Shown in pieces: positions 1 to 7,607 of a stretch of 64,000 nt of DNA (positions within the stretch are counted from its first letter, which is position 1; each line of letters opens with the position of its first letter). The stretch spans positions 1-64,000 of the forward strand of contig JAQVCS010000008.1 in the NCBI GenBank assembly GCA_028689675.1, read 5' to 3'. Under the pieces are notes generated by a model. It was not told where the DNA came from. It did not search any database and saw only the letters and a list, made by a program, of their open reading frames with translations. Made by a program: the position numbers and the translations under genes. The DNA comes from Desulfovibrionaceae bacterium. GTDB taxonomy: Bacteria; Desulfobacterota; Desulfovibrionia; Desulfovibrionales; Desulfovibrionaceae.

Positions 1-10
1 TTGATATTCT

Positions 11-87
<77 letters not shown>

Positions 88-129
88 ACGAGTGTTTTTG
101 TTGCGACCGTTTCCGTATCGCGAGAAGCA

Positions 130-158
130 AAACTAGGGCAAAGAGGAGGGCTTGTCAA
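130..158 (-). promoter_or_regulatory. Probable sigma70 promoter of tRNA-fMet
   Basis: On the minus strand a perfect -35 box TTGACA (153-158) is followed by a 17-base spacer and a weak -10 box TAGTTT (130-135). It sits just upstream of the initiator tRNA and points at it. Confidence 0.6.
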
Positions 159-234
159 GCTATTTTATTTTTTTCCTTAATTTTTTATTTTGTTACAAAA
201 AAATAAGGTAAGAAGACAGTCAGTTATGGCATAG

Positions 235-315
235 TCTTCTTCTTCTTCTTCTTCTTCTTCTTCTTCTTCTTCTTCTTCTTCTTCTTCTTCTTCTTCTTCT
301 TCTTCTTCTTCTTCT
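235..315. repeat. TCT trinucleotide microsatellite, 27 uninterrupted copies
   Basis: Positions 235-315 are a pure run of 27 TCT units (AGA on the minus strand), with a C-rich/G-rich run (316-325) next to it. The tract begins 10 bases past the stop codon of the minus-strand amidohydrolase, so it would be in that mRNA's 3' untranslated region and not in the coding frame. Such a long perfect triplet run should slip during replication. Confidence 0.97.
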
Positions 316-325
316 GGTGGGGGGG

Positions 326-1690
326 CTAGACAATGCCTTGTGCGTTCAGGGTGCTGAGCGTCACGCGCGCCAGCAGCTCAAGCGCGGGGCAGAGGGCTTG
401 TTCATCAAAATCAAAATAGCTGGTATGGTGGCCTGCACTGCGCTTTGCCCCTACCTGAAGAAAAACAGCCTGTCCGCCTGTTTTTTGCACAGCATTCATG
501 AGCCATGTAAAATCTTCTGAAGCCCAGAAATGCGCTGTATGGCGAATATTGCGGAATAATCCCATACTCTTGGCTATACTTTGCACCCTGTCTGTCAGCT
601 TGGTGCTGGATGCTGCACTGGGGCATTCGCCAATGCGCCTAATACTGCATTCACAGCCCCACATCTGGGCGGCAGCATGCGCCATGCGCTCCACCTCACC
701 CATCATAAAATCATTAATAGCCGTGCTGATGCCGCGTGTCTCGCCGCACAGCCATGCTTGCGGTGGAATAATATTGGGGGCATCCCCAGAGCGCAATTGG
801 CCAATATTTATGCGTGAAACGCCATCTCCATGCCGCGTGATGGCATGGATATTCTGCACGGCTGTGGTGGCGGCAAGCAGGGCATTTTTGCCTTCTTGTG
901 GTGCCATGCCCGCATGGGCTGGGCTGCCAGTAAAGGTAATTTCAAAGGTGGTGGTAGCAAGAAAGCAGTCGGTACCGCATACCACATCACCTGTGTGCTC
1001 GGCCTGTATGCCAAGGTGCATGCCAATAAGGTAATCCACACCGTGCAGCGCTCCTGCCAGCTCCATAGGGTGCGCCCCTATGCCACCTTCTTCGGCAGGC
1101 TGAAAAATAAGGCGCACTGTGCCGCGCAACAGGGGGCGCAGCTGTGCCAGCAGGCTGGCCAACCCTAAGCCCACGGCTACATGCCCATCGTGCCCGCAGG
1201 CATGCATCAGGCCAGCACGGCATGAGGCAAAGGCCTCACGCGCGGGGCGGTGAGTTTGGCTGGCTGCTTCGGGCAATTCCAGCGCGTCCATATCAAAACG
1301 CAATGCCACAAGGGGATATTCTTCACAGCAATCAGTTCCGTCATAGTTGTCATTGGGGCAAACAAGGTCTGCCCACAGGCCTGTCAGCCCATTGCCCATG
1401 CGCTGTACAAGCGCTGGGTTTGCCCCCTGCGCCAAAGCCCATTGCCGTGCGGCTGTGCTGTGCTGTGCATCGGGCACCCACAGGCGCGCCTGACCGCGCT
1501 GCGCCTGCGCGCCCATAGTGACGGCATAGCCCAAGGTCTGCAAATGCTGGGCTATCAAGGAAGCGGTGCGGTATTCTGTAAAGCTCGATTCTGGGTGCTG
1601 GTGCAAATCTCGCCGCCATGCAATAAGCTGCGGCTCAAGTGTGCGCACAAGAGAACGAAGGTCTGCCTTACTGGTGTGGCTGTTTGCCAT
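326..1690 (-). CDS. M20D-family amidohydrolase, AbgA-like
   Basis: Zinc-dependent amidohydrolase of 454 residues, closest in feel to AbgA, one half of the p-aminobenzoyl-glutamate hydrolase of E. coli. Visible M20 features are the N-terminal W-R-R-D-L-H-x-H-P-E motif (residues 25-34), R-F-D-M-D-A-L, M-H-A-C-G-H-D-G-H (the metal ligands), F-Q-P-A-E-E-G (catalytic Glu pair) and a C-terminal A-G-H-H. The long segment between the first motif and the metal site also matches AbgA rather than short M20D hippuricases. An AGGAG ribosome site precedes the ATG. No abgB or abgT partner lies in the window, so the natural substrate (an N-acyl or aminobenzoyl amino acid) is unproven. Confidence 0.85.
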   Translation of the reverse strand: MANSHTSKADLRSLVRTLEPQLIAWRRDLHQHPESSFTEYRTASLIAQHLQTLGYAVTMGAQAQRGQARLWVPDAQHSTAARQWALAQGANPALVQRMGNGLTGLWADLVCPNDNYDGTDCCEEYPLVALRFDMDALELPEAASQTHRPAREAFASCRAGLMHACGHDGHVAVGLGLASLLAQLRPLLRGTVRLIFQPAEEGGIGAHPMELAGALHGVDYLIGMHLGIQAEHTGDVVCGTDCFLATTTFEITFTGSPAHAGMAPQEGKNALLAATTAVQNIHAITRHGDGVSRINIGQLRSGDAPNIIPPQAWLCGETRGISTAINDFMMGEVERMAHAAAQMWGCECSIRRIGECPSAASSTKLTDRVQSIAKSMGLFRNIRHTAHFWASEDFTWLMNAVQKTGGQAVFLQVGAKRSAGHHTSYFDFDEQALCPALELLARVTLSTLNAQGIV

Positions 1691-2019
1691 GGTGTGCTCC
1701 TATGCCTCAGACGCAGGGCTGTGCGGGATTTTTCGTGTATGCTTGCTTGATTGAGAGGCGAAATAAGTGTATATTCTAGCGTAGAACACAATATTTTGCC
1801 AGTCCCCAATCTGCACCATACCTGCATACACAGGGAGTGTTTGGTAAAATCGCCATAAAGAAGTGCCTTCTTTCCTTTACAATTAGGAATTATTCCTGTA
1901 AAGAGAAGGGCAGAAAACAGAGCGCATGGGACGCACGTCACAGACGAAGCCTGCACCAGCCTTTACACTGGTTTCGCCACAGCGTGTTCCCCCCCTTTCA
2001 CCCCTGTTGAGGAGATGCC
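1691..2019. other. Divergent intergenic region between the amidohydrolase and ccmE
   Basis: About 330 bases with no gene. It must hold the promoters of the minus-strand amidohydrolase and the plus-strand ccm operon, but I could not pick convincing -35/-10 pairs. Two short palindromes are visible: TTCTA-GCG-TAGAA near 1777-1789 and a larger one at 1875-1903, listed separately. Confidence 0.5.
1875..1903. promoter_or_regulatory. Inverted repeat upstream of the ccm operon
   Basis: CTTTAC (1875-1880) pairs with GTAAAG (1898-1903), and inside them AGGAAT-T-ATTCCT is a perfect palindrome; a 4-base bulge on the left arm makes the whole imperfect. It lies about 115 bases before the ccmE start and could be an operator. 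No regulator family is recognised. Confidence 0.35.
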
Positions 2020-2430
2020 ATGCCCCGCAAAAAAAATACCCCCTTGTATGTTGTTGCCCTGCTCCTTTTTTTAGGCGGCACGGGCTTTCTTGTTTATTCT
2101 GGCTTGTCAGAAAATTCTGTCTATTTTTTAAATGTGTCTGAAGCGCTGGCCTCACCTGCCGAAAAATTACACAATGTGCGCCTATTTGGTACCGTGGCCG
2201 AGCAGGATTTGCAGATGGGGCAGGCTGGCGGCGGTGTACGCTTTGTGTTGCTTGATAAAGATAACATGGGGCAGTCTTTAGTAGTAAATTATACGGGCGC
2301 TGTGCCCGATACCTTTAAGGCTGGTGCTGAAGTCATTGTTGAGGGGGGGCTGGGCACAGGTGGCCTGTTTACCGCCAAAACGCTGATGACCAAGTGTCCT
2401 TCCAAATATCAGAAAGAGAACAGGGGTTAA
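2020..2430 (+). CDS. ccmE: Cytochrome c maturation haem chaperone CcmE, Cys-type variant
   Basis: Periplasmic haem chaperone of 136 residues that carries haem from the CcmABCD machinery to CcmF. Residues 8-27 are the single membrane anchor, followed by the OB-fold domain (strongly V/G rich, residues 50-120). The haem attachment site is not the usual His-x-x-x-Tyr: here it reads C126-P-S-K-Y130. That C-x-x-x-Y form is known from archaea and Desulfovibrio, which also lack CcmH. First gene of the ccmEFABCD run; it ends 7 bases before ccmF. A GAGG site lies just ahead of the ATG. Confidence 0.94.
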   Translation: MPRKKNTPLYVVALLLFLGGTGFLVYSGLSENSVYFLNVSEALASPAEKLHNVRLFGTVAEQDLQMGQAGGGVRFVLLDKDNMGQSLVVNYTGAVPDTFKAGAEVIVEGGLGTGGLFTAKTLMTKCPSKYQKENRG

Positions 2431-2437
2431 CAGGCTT

Positions 2438-4321
2438 ATGTATATTTTTGCCTATTATATGCTGCAATTGGCGCTATTTTGTGCTGTGGGCGGCGCTGTG
2501 GTTGCTGGTGTGCAGCTGCTGCAGGGGCGTGCTCAGGCAGCCTTTTTGGCCACGGCGCAGCATGTGCTCAGCCTTGCCCTTGTGATTGCCTCGGGTATTT
2601 TACTCTATGCTTTATACACGCTTGATTTTTCTTTAGAATATGTGGCCAGCTATACAGACCATGTGCTGCCGCTCTTTTATCGTTTAACGGCTTTTTGGGC
2701 TGGGCAGGCGGGCTCTTTGCTTTTCTGGGCTTTAGGCGTGACGCTGTGCGGCTCAATTTTTGTCTTTACGCAGGCCTATGGCAAGCTGATGCCGCAAACG
2801 CGCGCTTGGTTCTGGCTCTTTTTCTTTTCCATTATGGCCTTTTTACTGCTGGTGCTCACCACATGGAGCAATCCTTTTATGGTGCAGCTGCCAGCGCCTG
2901 CCGATGGTAACGGCATGAACCCCTTGCTGCAAAACCCCGGCATGATTATTCACCCGCCCTTGCTTTTGCTGGGCTATGGTGGCTTTACTATTACCTGCTG
3001 TGCCGCTTTGGCGCAAAGCCTTGCTGGGCAGCGCGAGCAGGAAGGCAGCTGGGTGCTGCTTACCCGTCCCTTTACCCTGCTGGCATGGATAAGCCTGACC
3101 GCAGGCATTATTCTGGGCGCATGGTGGGCATATATGGAATTGGGCTGGGGCGGCTACTGGGCTTGGGACCCTGTGGAAAATGCTTCGCTTATCCCTTGGC
3201 TAATTGGCACTGCCGCCATTCACACCATGATAGTGGAAGAAAGGCGTAATAAGCTGCACCGCACCAATGTTTGCCTGATGGCTTTGACCACCGTTTCTGC
3301 CTTTTTTGCCACTTGGCTGGTGCGTAGTGGGGTTATAGATTCTGTGCATGCTTTTGGCTCTGGCGGTGTGGCCTTGCCCTTGGGCTTGTTTGTGCTTGCC
3401 GGCCTGCTCCTTGCTTTTCTTGTGCCTTTTCATCAGGCAGGCAAAGGCGGTGCACTGGAAGGCATTGAAAGCCGCGAAGGCTTTTTGGTGCTGGTGGCTT
3501 GGGTGCTGCTTGCTTTAAGCATTATTATTTTGCTGGGCACGATGTGGCCTGTTATCAGCCTGTTGTGGTCGGCACAGCCCACGGGCTTGGATGCACATTT
3601 TTACAATAAAGTATGCCTGCCCTTGGGCGCGCTGCTGATGGCCTTGCTTGCCCTGTGCCCTTGGCTGCGCTGGAGCGGCGGGCTGCGCAGTAAAAGCCGC
3701 GTGGCCTGTGTGCTGTGCATTTTTGTGGCAACGGTGGCAGGCATGTGGTACTTTGGCTATCAGCAGCCCGTTTCTTTGATTGCGGCGGCAGCCTCGCTTG
3801 GGGTTATTGGCTCTACTGTACTGCTTTTTGCCGAGAAAACAGTGCGGGCGCAGCGCAACAGCATGGCTGCCTATGGCGTGCACCTTGGCCTTGCCCTGCT
3901 GGCTTTGGGCGTGGCCTTTTCTGGCCCCTACAAAGTGGAATCGGACATGACCTTGAGCATGGGCAAGGCGCAGACCTTGGGCGGCTATACCGTCACCTTG
4001 GTGGACTTGAAAGAAGGGGCAGTTCCGGGGCATGAATTTTTAGAAGCCCGCTTAGAAATTCGCAAAGACGGGCAGCTTTTGGGCACGCTTGCCCCGCAGC
4101 GCCGTATTTATGAAAAATTTGGGGAAATGCAATTCTCTGAAGTAGACACTATCCCCAGCTTTATGCAGGAAGTCTATGCCTCTATGCTGGGCTTGCAGGA
4201 TATGCAAACGGCGGTGGTCAAGGTCAGCATTAACCCGCTGGTCAACTGGCTGTGGCTGGGGGGCACATTGATGTGCCTGTTCCCCTTCTTTGGCCTTGGC
4301 CGCAGGAGGAAGGAAGCCTAG
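2438..4321 (+). CDS. ccmF: Cytochrome c haem lyase subunit CcmF
   Basis: Polytopic inner-membrane protein of 627 residues that joins haem from CcmE to apocytochrome thiols. The tryptophan-rich WWD motif W-G-G-Y-W-A-W-D-P-V-E-N starts at residue 237, followed by S-L-I-P-W-L, as in all CcmF/CcsA/CcmC haem-handling proteins. The chain is almost wholly hydrophobic helices apart from a soluble segment near the C terminus (about residues 500-585), as in other CcmF. Because ccmH and ccmG are absent from this operon, CcmF may have to meet the apocytochrome without the usual thioredoxin-like partners. Confidence 0.95.
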   Translation: MYIFAYYMLQLALFCAVGGAVVAGVQLLQGRAQAAFLATAQHVLSLALVIASGILLYALYTLDFSLEYVASYTDHVLPLFYRLTAFWAGQAGSLLFWALGVTLCGSIFVFTQAYGKLMPQTRAWFWLFFFSIMAFLLLVLTTWSNPFMVQLPAPADGNGMNPLLQNPGMIIHPPLLLLGYGGFTITCCAALAQSLAGQREQEGSWVLLTRPFTLLAWISLTAGIILGAWWAYMELGWGGYWAWDPVENASLIPWLIGTAAIHTMIVEERRNKLHRTNVCLMALTTVSAFFATWLVRSGVIDSVHAFGSGGVALPLGLFVLAGLLLAFLVPFHQAGKGGALEGIESREGFLVLVAWVLLALSIIILLGTMWPVISLLWSAQPTGLDAHFYNKVCLPLGALLMALLALCPWLRWSGGLRSKSRVACVLCIFVATVAGMWYFGYQQPVSLIAAAASLGVIGSTVLLFAEKTVRAQRNSMAAYGVHLGLALLALGVAFSGPYKVESDMTLSMGKAQTLGGYTVTLVDLKEGAVPGHEFLEARLEIRKDGQLLGTLAPQRRIYEKFGEMQFSEVDTIPSFMQEVYASMLGLQDMQTAVVKVSINPLVNWLWLGGTLMCLFPFFGLGRRRKEA

Positions 4322-4322
4322 C

Positions 4323-4979
4323 ATGGAATGCCTGCTTGCTCTTTCCCATGCTGGCAAGTGCTACGGCACGCGCGCTATTTTTAAGGATGTTAGCTGTGCT
4401 GTGCCTGCGGGCAGCATCACCCTGCTAGCAGGGGCAAATGGCGCAGGCAAATCTACCCTGATGCGCGTGATGGCGGGGCTTTCCCGTCTGACGGCGGGCA
4501 CGGTAAGCCACCATGTGGAGGCCGCAGCCTTGGGCTATTTGGGGCATGCCACCTTTGTATACCCCACCCTGAGTGCGCTGGAAAACCTTGCCTTCTGGGC
4601 TAAGCTGTATGGCCTGAACGCCAATGAGCACAGCTTGCTGCCCTTACTGCGCAGAGTAGAGCTGGAACGCTTTGCCCGCGAGCGCAGCGGTACCTTTTCA
4701 CGCGGCATGGCACAAAGGCTTAACTTAGCGCGTGTGCTTTTGCTGCAACCCCGCCTTTTGCTGCTTGACGAGCCGGCAACAGGGCTTGATGTGCGTTCCG
4801 CGGCCTTGCTGCGGGCAGAAATTGCCGCAGCCAAGGAGCGTGGGGCTGGCATTGTGTGGATTTCGCACGATGTGGCAGGTGATGCCCCGCTGGCAGACAG
4901 TATTTTCCTTTTGCAGGATAAAAAACTGGCCTATGCTGGCAGTGCCGCAGCCTTTATGCAGGGGGGTGCTGTATGGTAG
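4323..4979 (+). CDS. ccmA: Haem exporter ATPase CcmA
   Basis: ABC ATPase of 218 residues that drives release of holo-CcmE. Walker A G-A-N-G-A-G-K-S-T is at residues 37-45; an ABC-signature region (S-R-G-M-A-Q-R) and the Walker B L-L-L-L-D-E-P-A-T-G-L-D follow. I place the start at the ATG at 4323, one base after the ccmF stop and preceded by AGGAGGA; a longer upstream start would run into ccmF. The 3' end overlaps ccmB by 7 bases, which suggests translational coupling. Confidence 0.95.
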   Translation: MECLLALSHAGKCYGTRAIFKDVSCAVPAGSITLLAGANGAGKSTLMRVMAGLSRLTAGTVSHHVEAAALGYLGHATFVYPTLSALENLAFWAKLYGLNANEHSLLPLLRRVELERFARERSGTFSRGMAQRLNLARVLLLQPRLLLLDEPATGLDVRSAALLRAEIAAAKERGAGIVWISHDVAGDAPLADSIFLLQDKKLAYAGSAAAFMQGGAVW

Positions 4980-5650
4980 CGGCCTCGTGGCATATTGCGG
5001 CTAAAGATTTGCGCTTGTGCCTTGTGCGCGGTGGCGGTCTGGTGCAGGCCTTATTGCTGGGCTTACTTTTGCTTTTTGTTTTTTCCCTTTCTCAGCAGGT
5101 GGGCGAAACCATGTCCGCGCAGGGGGCGGCGGCTATTTTTTGGCTGAGCTCTGCCTTTTGTCAGGTGCTTGTTTTTAACATGCTGTACAGTTTGGAAGAA
5201 GTGAATGCTTCCCGCCTTGGCCTGCTGCTTATGCCAGCACCTGTGCAGGCTGTATGGCTGGGCAAGGGACTGGCTGGCCTTGTGCTGCTTTTGCTGGCGC
5301 AGCTTATCTTTTTGCCTGCGTCTGTGGTTTTTTTGGGGCAGCATATTGGTGCGGCATGGCCGCAGGCTTTGTTGATGCTTTTTTTGGTGGATGTGGGCAT
5401 GGCCGCACTGGGCTCGCTCTTGGGGGCGCTTTCGCAAGGGCAGGCCGCGCGGGAATCGTTGCTGAGCATTGTGCTTTTTCCTTTGCTTGTGCCCCTGCTT
5501 TTGGCTGGCATTCGCGTGGGCTCGGCAGCCTTTGCCGCAGCCATGCCCGAGGGGGCAGCCTCGTGGATGGGTATTGCCGCCGCCTTTGACGCCCTTTTTT
5601 GCGGTGCGGGTATCGTTTTGTTCAGCTTTATTTATGCAGGAGACGACTAG
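4973..5650 (+). CDS. ccmB: Haem exporter permease CcmB
   Basis: Membrane subunit of 225 residues with about six hydrophobic helices, paired with CcmA. The segments around residues 22-43 and 95-120, and the acidic end of the protein, fit CcmB. It overlaps ccmA at its start and its stop is immediately followed by the ccmC ATG, so it is tightly embedded in the operon. Identification rests on hydrophobicity, size and fixed ccmABC order as well as on sequence. Confidence 0.92.
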   Translation: MVAASWHIAAKDLRLCLVRGGGLVQALLLGLLLLFVFSLSQQVGETMSAQGAAAIFWLSSAFCQVLVFNMLYSLEEVNASRLGLLLMPAPVQAVWLGKGLAGLVLLLLAQLIFLPASVVFLGQHIGAAWPQALLMLFLVDVGMAALGSLLGALSQGQAARESLLSIVLFPLLVPLLLAGIRVGSAAFAAAMPEGAASWMGIAAAFDALFCGAGIVLFSFIYAGDD

Positions 5651-6322
5651 ATGGCCTCGCGGTATAGCCTTGCCTTTGCTGTGTTGGGTGCGGTGCTCAT
5701 GGCTGCATGCCAGTGGTTTATTTATGTTTATGCACCAGTGGAAGCGGTAATGGGCTTGGTGCAGAAGATTTTTTATGTGCACCTGCCGCTTTCGTGGTGG
5801 GGGCTCATTTCTTTTTTTGTTATTTTTGTTTATTCCTTAGCCTATTTAAAAACGCGCAACCCCGCGCATGACCGTGTGTGCACGGCCGCGGCAGAGGTGG
5901 GCGTGCTTTTGGCCACCCTTGCCCTTGTTACAGGTTCGTTGTGGGCGCGGCATTCGTGGGGCGTGTGGTGGACGTGGGACCCGCGCTTAACCACCACGCT
6001 CATTATGTGGTTTGTGTATGCTGGCTATTTGGTGCTGCGCGGTATGGATTTGCCAGCCTCGCGCAAAGGTGTGGTCTGTGCTGTGGTGGGGGTTGCGGCA
6101 TTTATTGATGTGCCTCTGGTCTTTCTTTCGGCGCGGCTGTGGCGTTCTGTGCACCCTGCTGTCTTTGCTGCCAAGGGTGGCGGGCTCGACCCTGCCATGC
6201 TCACCACGGTTTTGCTTTGTGTGGCAAGTTTTGGCTTTATTTGGGCAGCCCTGCTGCTAACGCGCATAGGGCAGCTGGCACAGCAGGAAAGGCTGGAAGC
6301 CCTGCTGCGCATTGATGATTAA
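5651..6322 (+). CDS. ccmC: Haem-handling protein CcmC
   Basis: Inner-membrane protein of 223 residues that loads haem onto CcmE. It carries the WWD motif W-G-V-W-W-T-W-D-P-R starting near residue 103, and periplasmic-facing histidines on either side (for example H-L-P-L-S-W near residue 45). It starts on the base after the ccmB stop codon. Six hydrophobic stretches match the family topology. Confidence 0.94.
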   Translation: MASRYSLAFAVLGAVLMAACQWFIYVYAPVEAVMGLVQKIFYVHLPLSWWGLISFFVIFVYSLAYLKTRNPAHDRVCTAAAEVGVLLATLALVTGSLWARHSWGVWWTWDPRLTTTLIMWFVYAGYLVLRGMDLPASRKGVVCAVVGVAAFIDVPLVFLSARLWRSVHPAVFAAKGGGLDPAMLTTVLLCVASFGFIWAALLLTRIGQLAQQERLEALLRIDD

Positions 6323-6345
6323 GAACTGAGCAAAATGAGGCTGTA

Positions 6346-6483
6346 ATGAACGAAATAACATGGCTTTTGGCGGCAAATATTGCTGTATGGCTGGGTTTGG
6401 GTGCCTATATCGCTTTTTTGGGCTGCAAACAACGTGGCCTGAGCAAAAGGCTGCAACAAGTGGAGATGCTCAAGCATGATTGA
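6346..6483 (+). CDS. ccmD: Small haem exporter protein CcmD
   Basis: A 45-residue protein between ccmC and the TPR gene. It has one hydrophobic helix (about residues 5-25) followed by a basic, coiled-coil-like tail (K-Q-R-G-L-S-K-R-L-Q-Q-V-E-M), the usual CcmD plan. It begins 23 bases after ccmC, and its end overlaps the next gene by 8 bases. CcmD joins the CcmABC complex and is needed for release of holo-CcmE. Confidence 0.8.
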   Translation: MNEITWLLAANIAVWLGLGAYIAFLGCKQRGLSKRLQQVEMLKHD

Positions 6484-7066
6484 AACGCAAAAATTGGGTA
6501 TAGGCGCACGCATGGTGCTTTTTCTGGTGCTGGCTGGCGTGCTGACCATGCTGGGCGCATGGCTGTATGGGCGCATAACGCACCCTGAACTGGTAGTGCA
6601 CCGCCCCGTGCAGGAAGTGGGCTCTGGCGCTATGGCAGGCATGAAAATGGACAGTGCTGTGGGCAAGCTAATGGAGCAAGTGGGTAAAAACCCCAATGAT
6701 GGCAATGCCTTGTTCCACTTAGCGCAGCACTTGGGCACAGCGGGCAATTGGGCTGCGGCAGAAAGTTTTATAGAGCGCGCTGTTGCTCTTGAGCCTGCCA
6801 ACCCAGAATGGCTGCACTTCTTGGGCGTAACCAAACATGGTCTGGAAAAAAATGACGAGGCCGCTGCCGCACTAGAGCGCGTGGCCAGCATGACCAATAA
6901 ACCCGATGTGCGCTATAGCTTGGGTGTGCTGTATTTGTATTATTTGCAGCAGCCAGAAAAAGGCAAGGAACAGCTGCAAAAAGCTCTGAGCAGCCCCGAG
7001 CTGCCCGCTGATTTGAAAAAAATGATTAGCGATGAGTTAGATAAGATAAGCAAGGCAAAGCCCTAG
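6476..7066 (+). CDS. Membrane-anchored TPR protein of the ccm operon (CcmI/NrfG-like)
   Basis: 196 residues with an N-terminal membrane anchor (about residues 12-31) and tetratricopeptide repeats filling residues 60-165 (the N-A-L-F-H-L-A-Q-H-L and A-V-A-L-E-P-A-N-P-E-W type helices are typical). It overlaps ccmD and is the last gene of the operon. In other bacteria TPR proteins of the CcmI/NrfG kind present apocytochrome c to the ligation machinery; that role is inferred from position. Its TAG stop codon is part of the terminal repeat of the element that follows. Confidence 0.8.
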   Translation: MIETQKLGIGARMVLFLVLAGVLTMLGAWLYGRITHPELVVHRPVQEVGSGAMAGMKMDSAVGKLMEQVGKNPNDGNALFHLAQHLGTAGNWAAAESFIERAVALEPANPEWLHFLGVTKHGLEKNDEAAAALERVASMTNKPDVRYSLGVLYLYYLQQPEKGKEQLQKALSSPELPADLKKMISDELDKISKAKP

Positions 7067-7343
7067 GGCGTGTTCACACTCCGTTCTTTTGTCCTCTGGC
7101 GGCGTCAGACTTTGGCTTGTATTTCGGGTTAGTACCATAAGAGTACACTCCCTGCATACAGGCCTCGTCTTCCTTGCCAGCGAACAAAATTCCTGTAGTG
7201 TGAACACGCCCTACGAACACTCCGTTCTTTTGTCCTCTGGCGGCGTCAAACTTTGGCTTGTATTTCGGGTTAGTACCATAAGAGTACACTGCCTGCATAC
7301 AAGCTTCGTCTTCCTTGCCAGTGAACAAAATTCCTGTAGTGTG
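7065..7343. repeat. 141-bp tandem repeat, first copy bounded by 16-bp terminal inverted repeats
   Basis: Two near-identical copies with a period of 141 bases (7076-7202 matches 7217-7343) that differ at only a few positions. The first copy is enclosed by a perfect 16-base inverted repeat: AGGGCGTGTTCACACT at 7065-7080 and its complement at 7197-7212; the second copy lacks the outer right arm. The period is a multiple of three, so the minus strand stays open across both copies and would encode the same 47-residue unit twice. I see no ribosome site for that frame and regard the element as a non-coding dispersed repeat. Confidence 0.85.
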
Positions 7344-7393
7344 CGTACGCATCAGGCCAGCATTGTTGGTCATGCTTTGCCTGTGTGGGTGAG

Positions 7394-7429
7394 TATACAA
7401 AGAGCGCCTTGCGGGGCGCTTTTTGTATA
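7394..7429 (+). terminator. Rho-independent terminator
   Basis: AGCGCC/GGCGCT stem with a short GC loop, extended by a flanking TATACAAA...TTTTGTATA palindrome. The run of T follows directly. It can end transcription from the ccm side after the repeats. Confidence 0.75.
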
Positions 7430-7444
7430 GTATAGTGGGCTAGT

Positions 7445-7473
7445 TTGAATACAATATTTTTTTAAGTATTTAT
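7445..7473 (+). promoter_or_regulatory. Possible sigma70 promoter of the disulfide reductase gene
   Basis: TTGAAT (7445-7450), 17-base spacer, ATTTAT (7468-7473), about 135 bases before the start codon at 7608. The match is modest. Confidence 0.3.
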
Positions 7474-7607
7474 CGCCTCACTCTCTTGCAAGCATGCATA
7501 ACGGGGTATACACTTGCACAAAACAGATGCACACAGCGTGCCGCACAAAGCCAGCTTTGGGCGGTGTGCCTTTTTATTATGATCCTTTTGCCATAGAGAG
7601 GAAGAAT

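Noticed and set aside
7074-7400. Minus-strand frame across the 141-bp repeats encoding a repeated 47-residue peptide
   Set aside because: No ribosome site, lies in a repeat with inverted ends, and both strands are open. Treated as a repeat element, not a gene, but noted as a finding.
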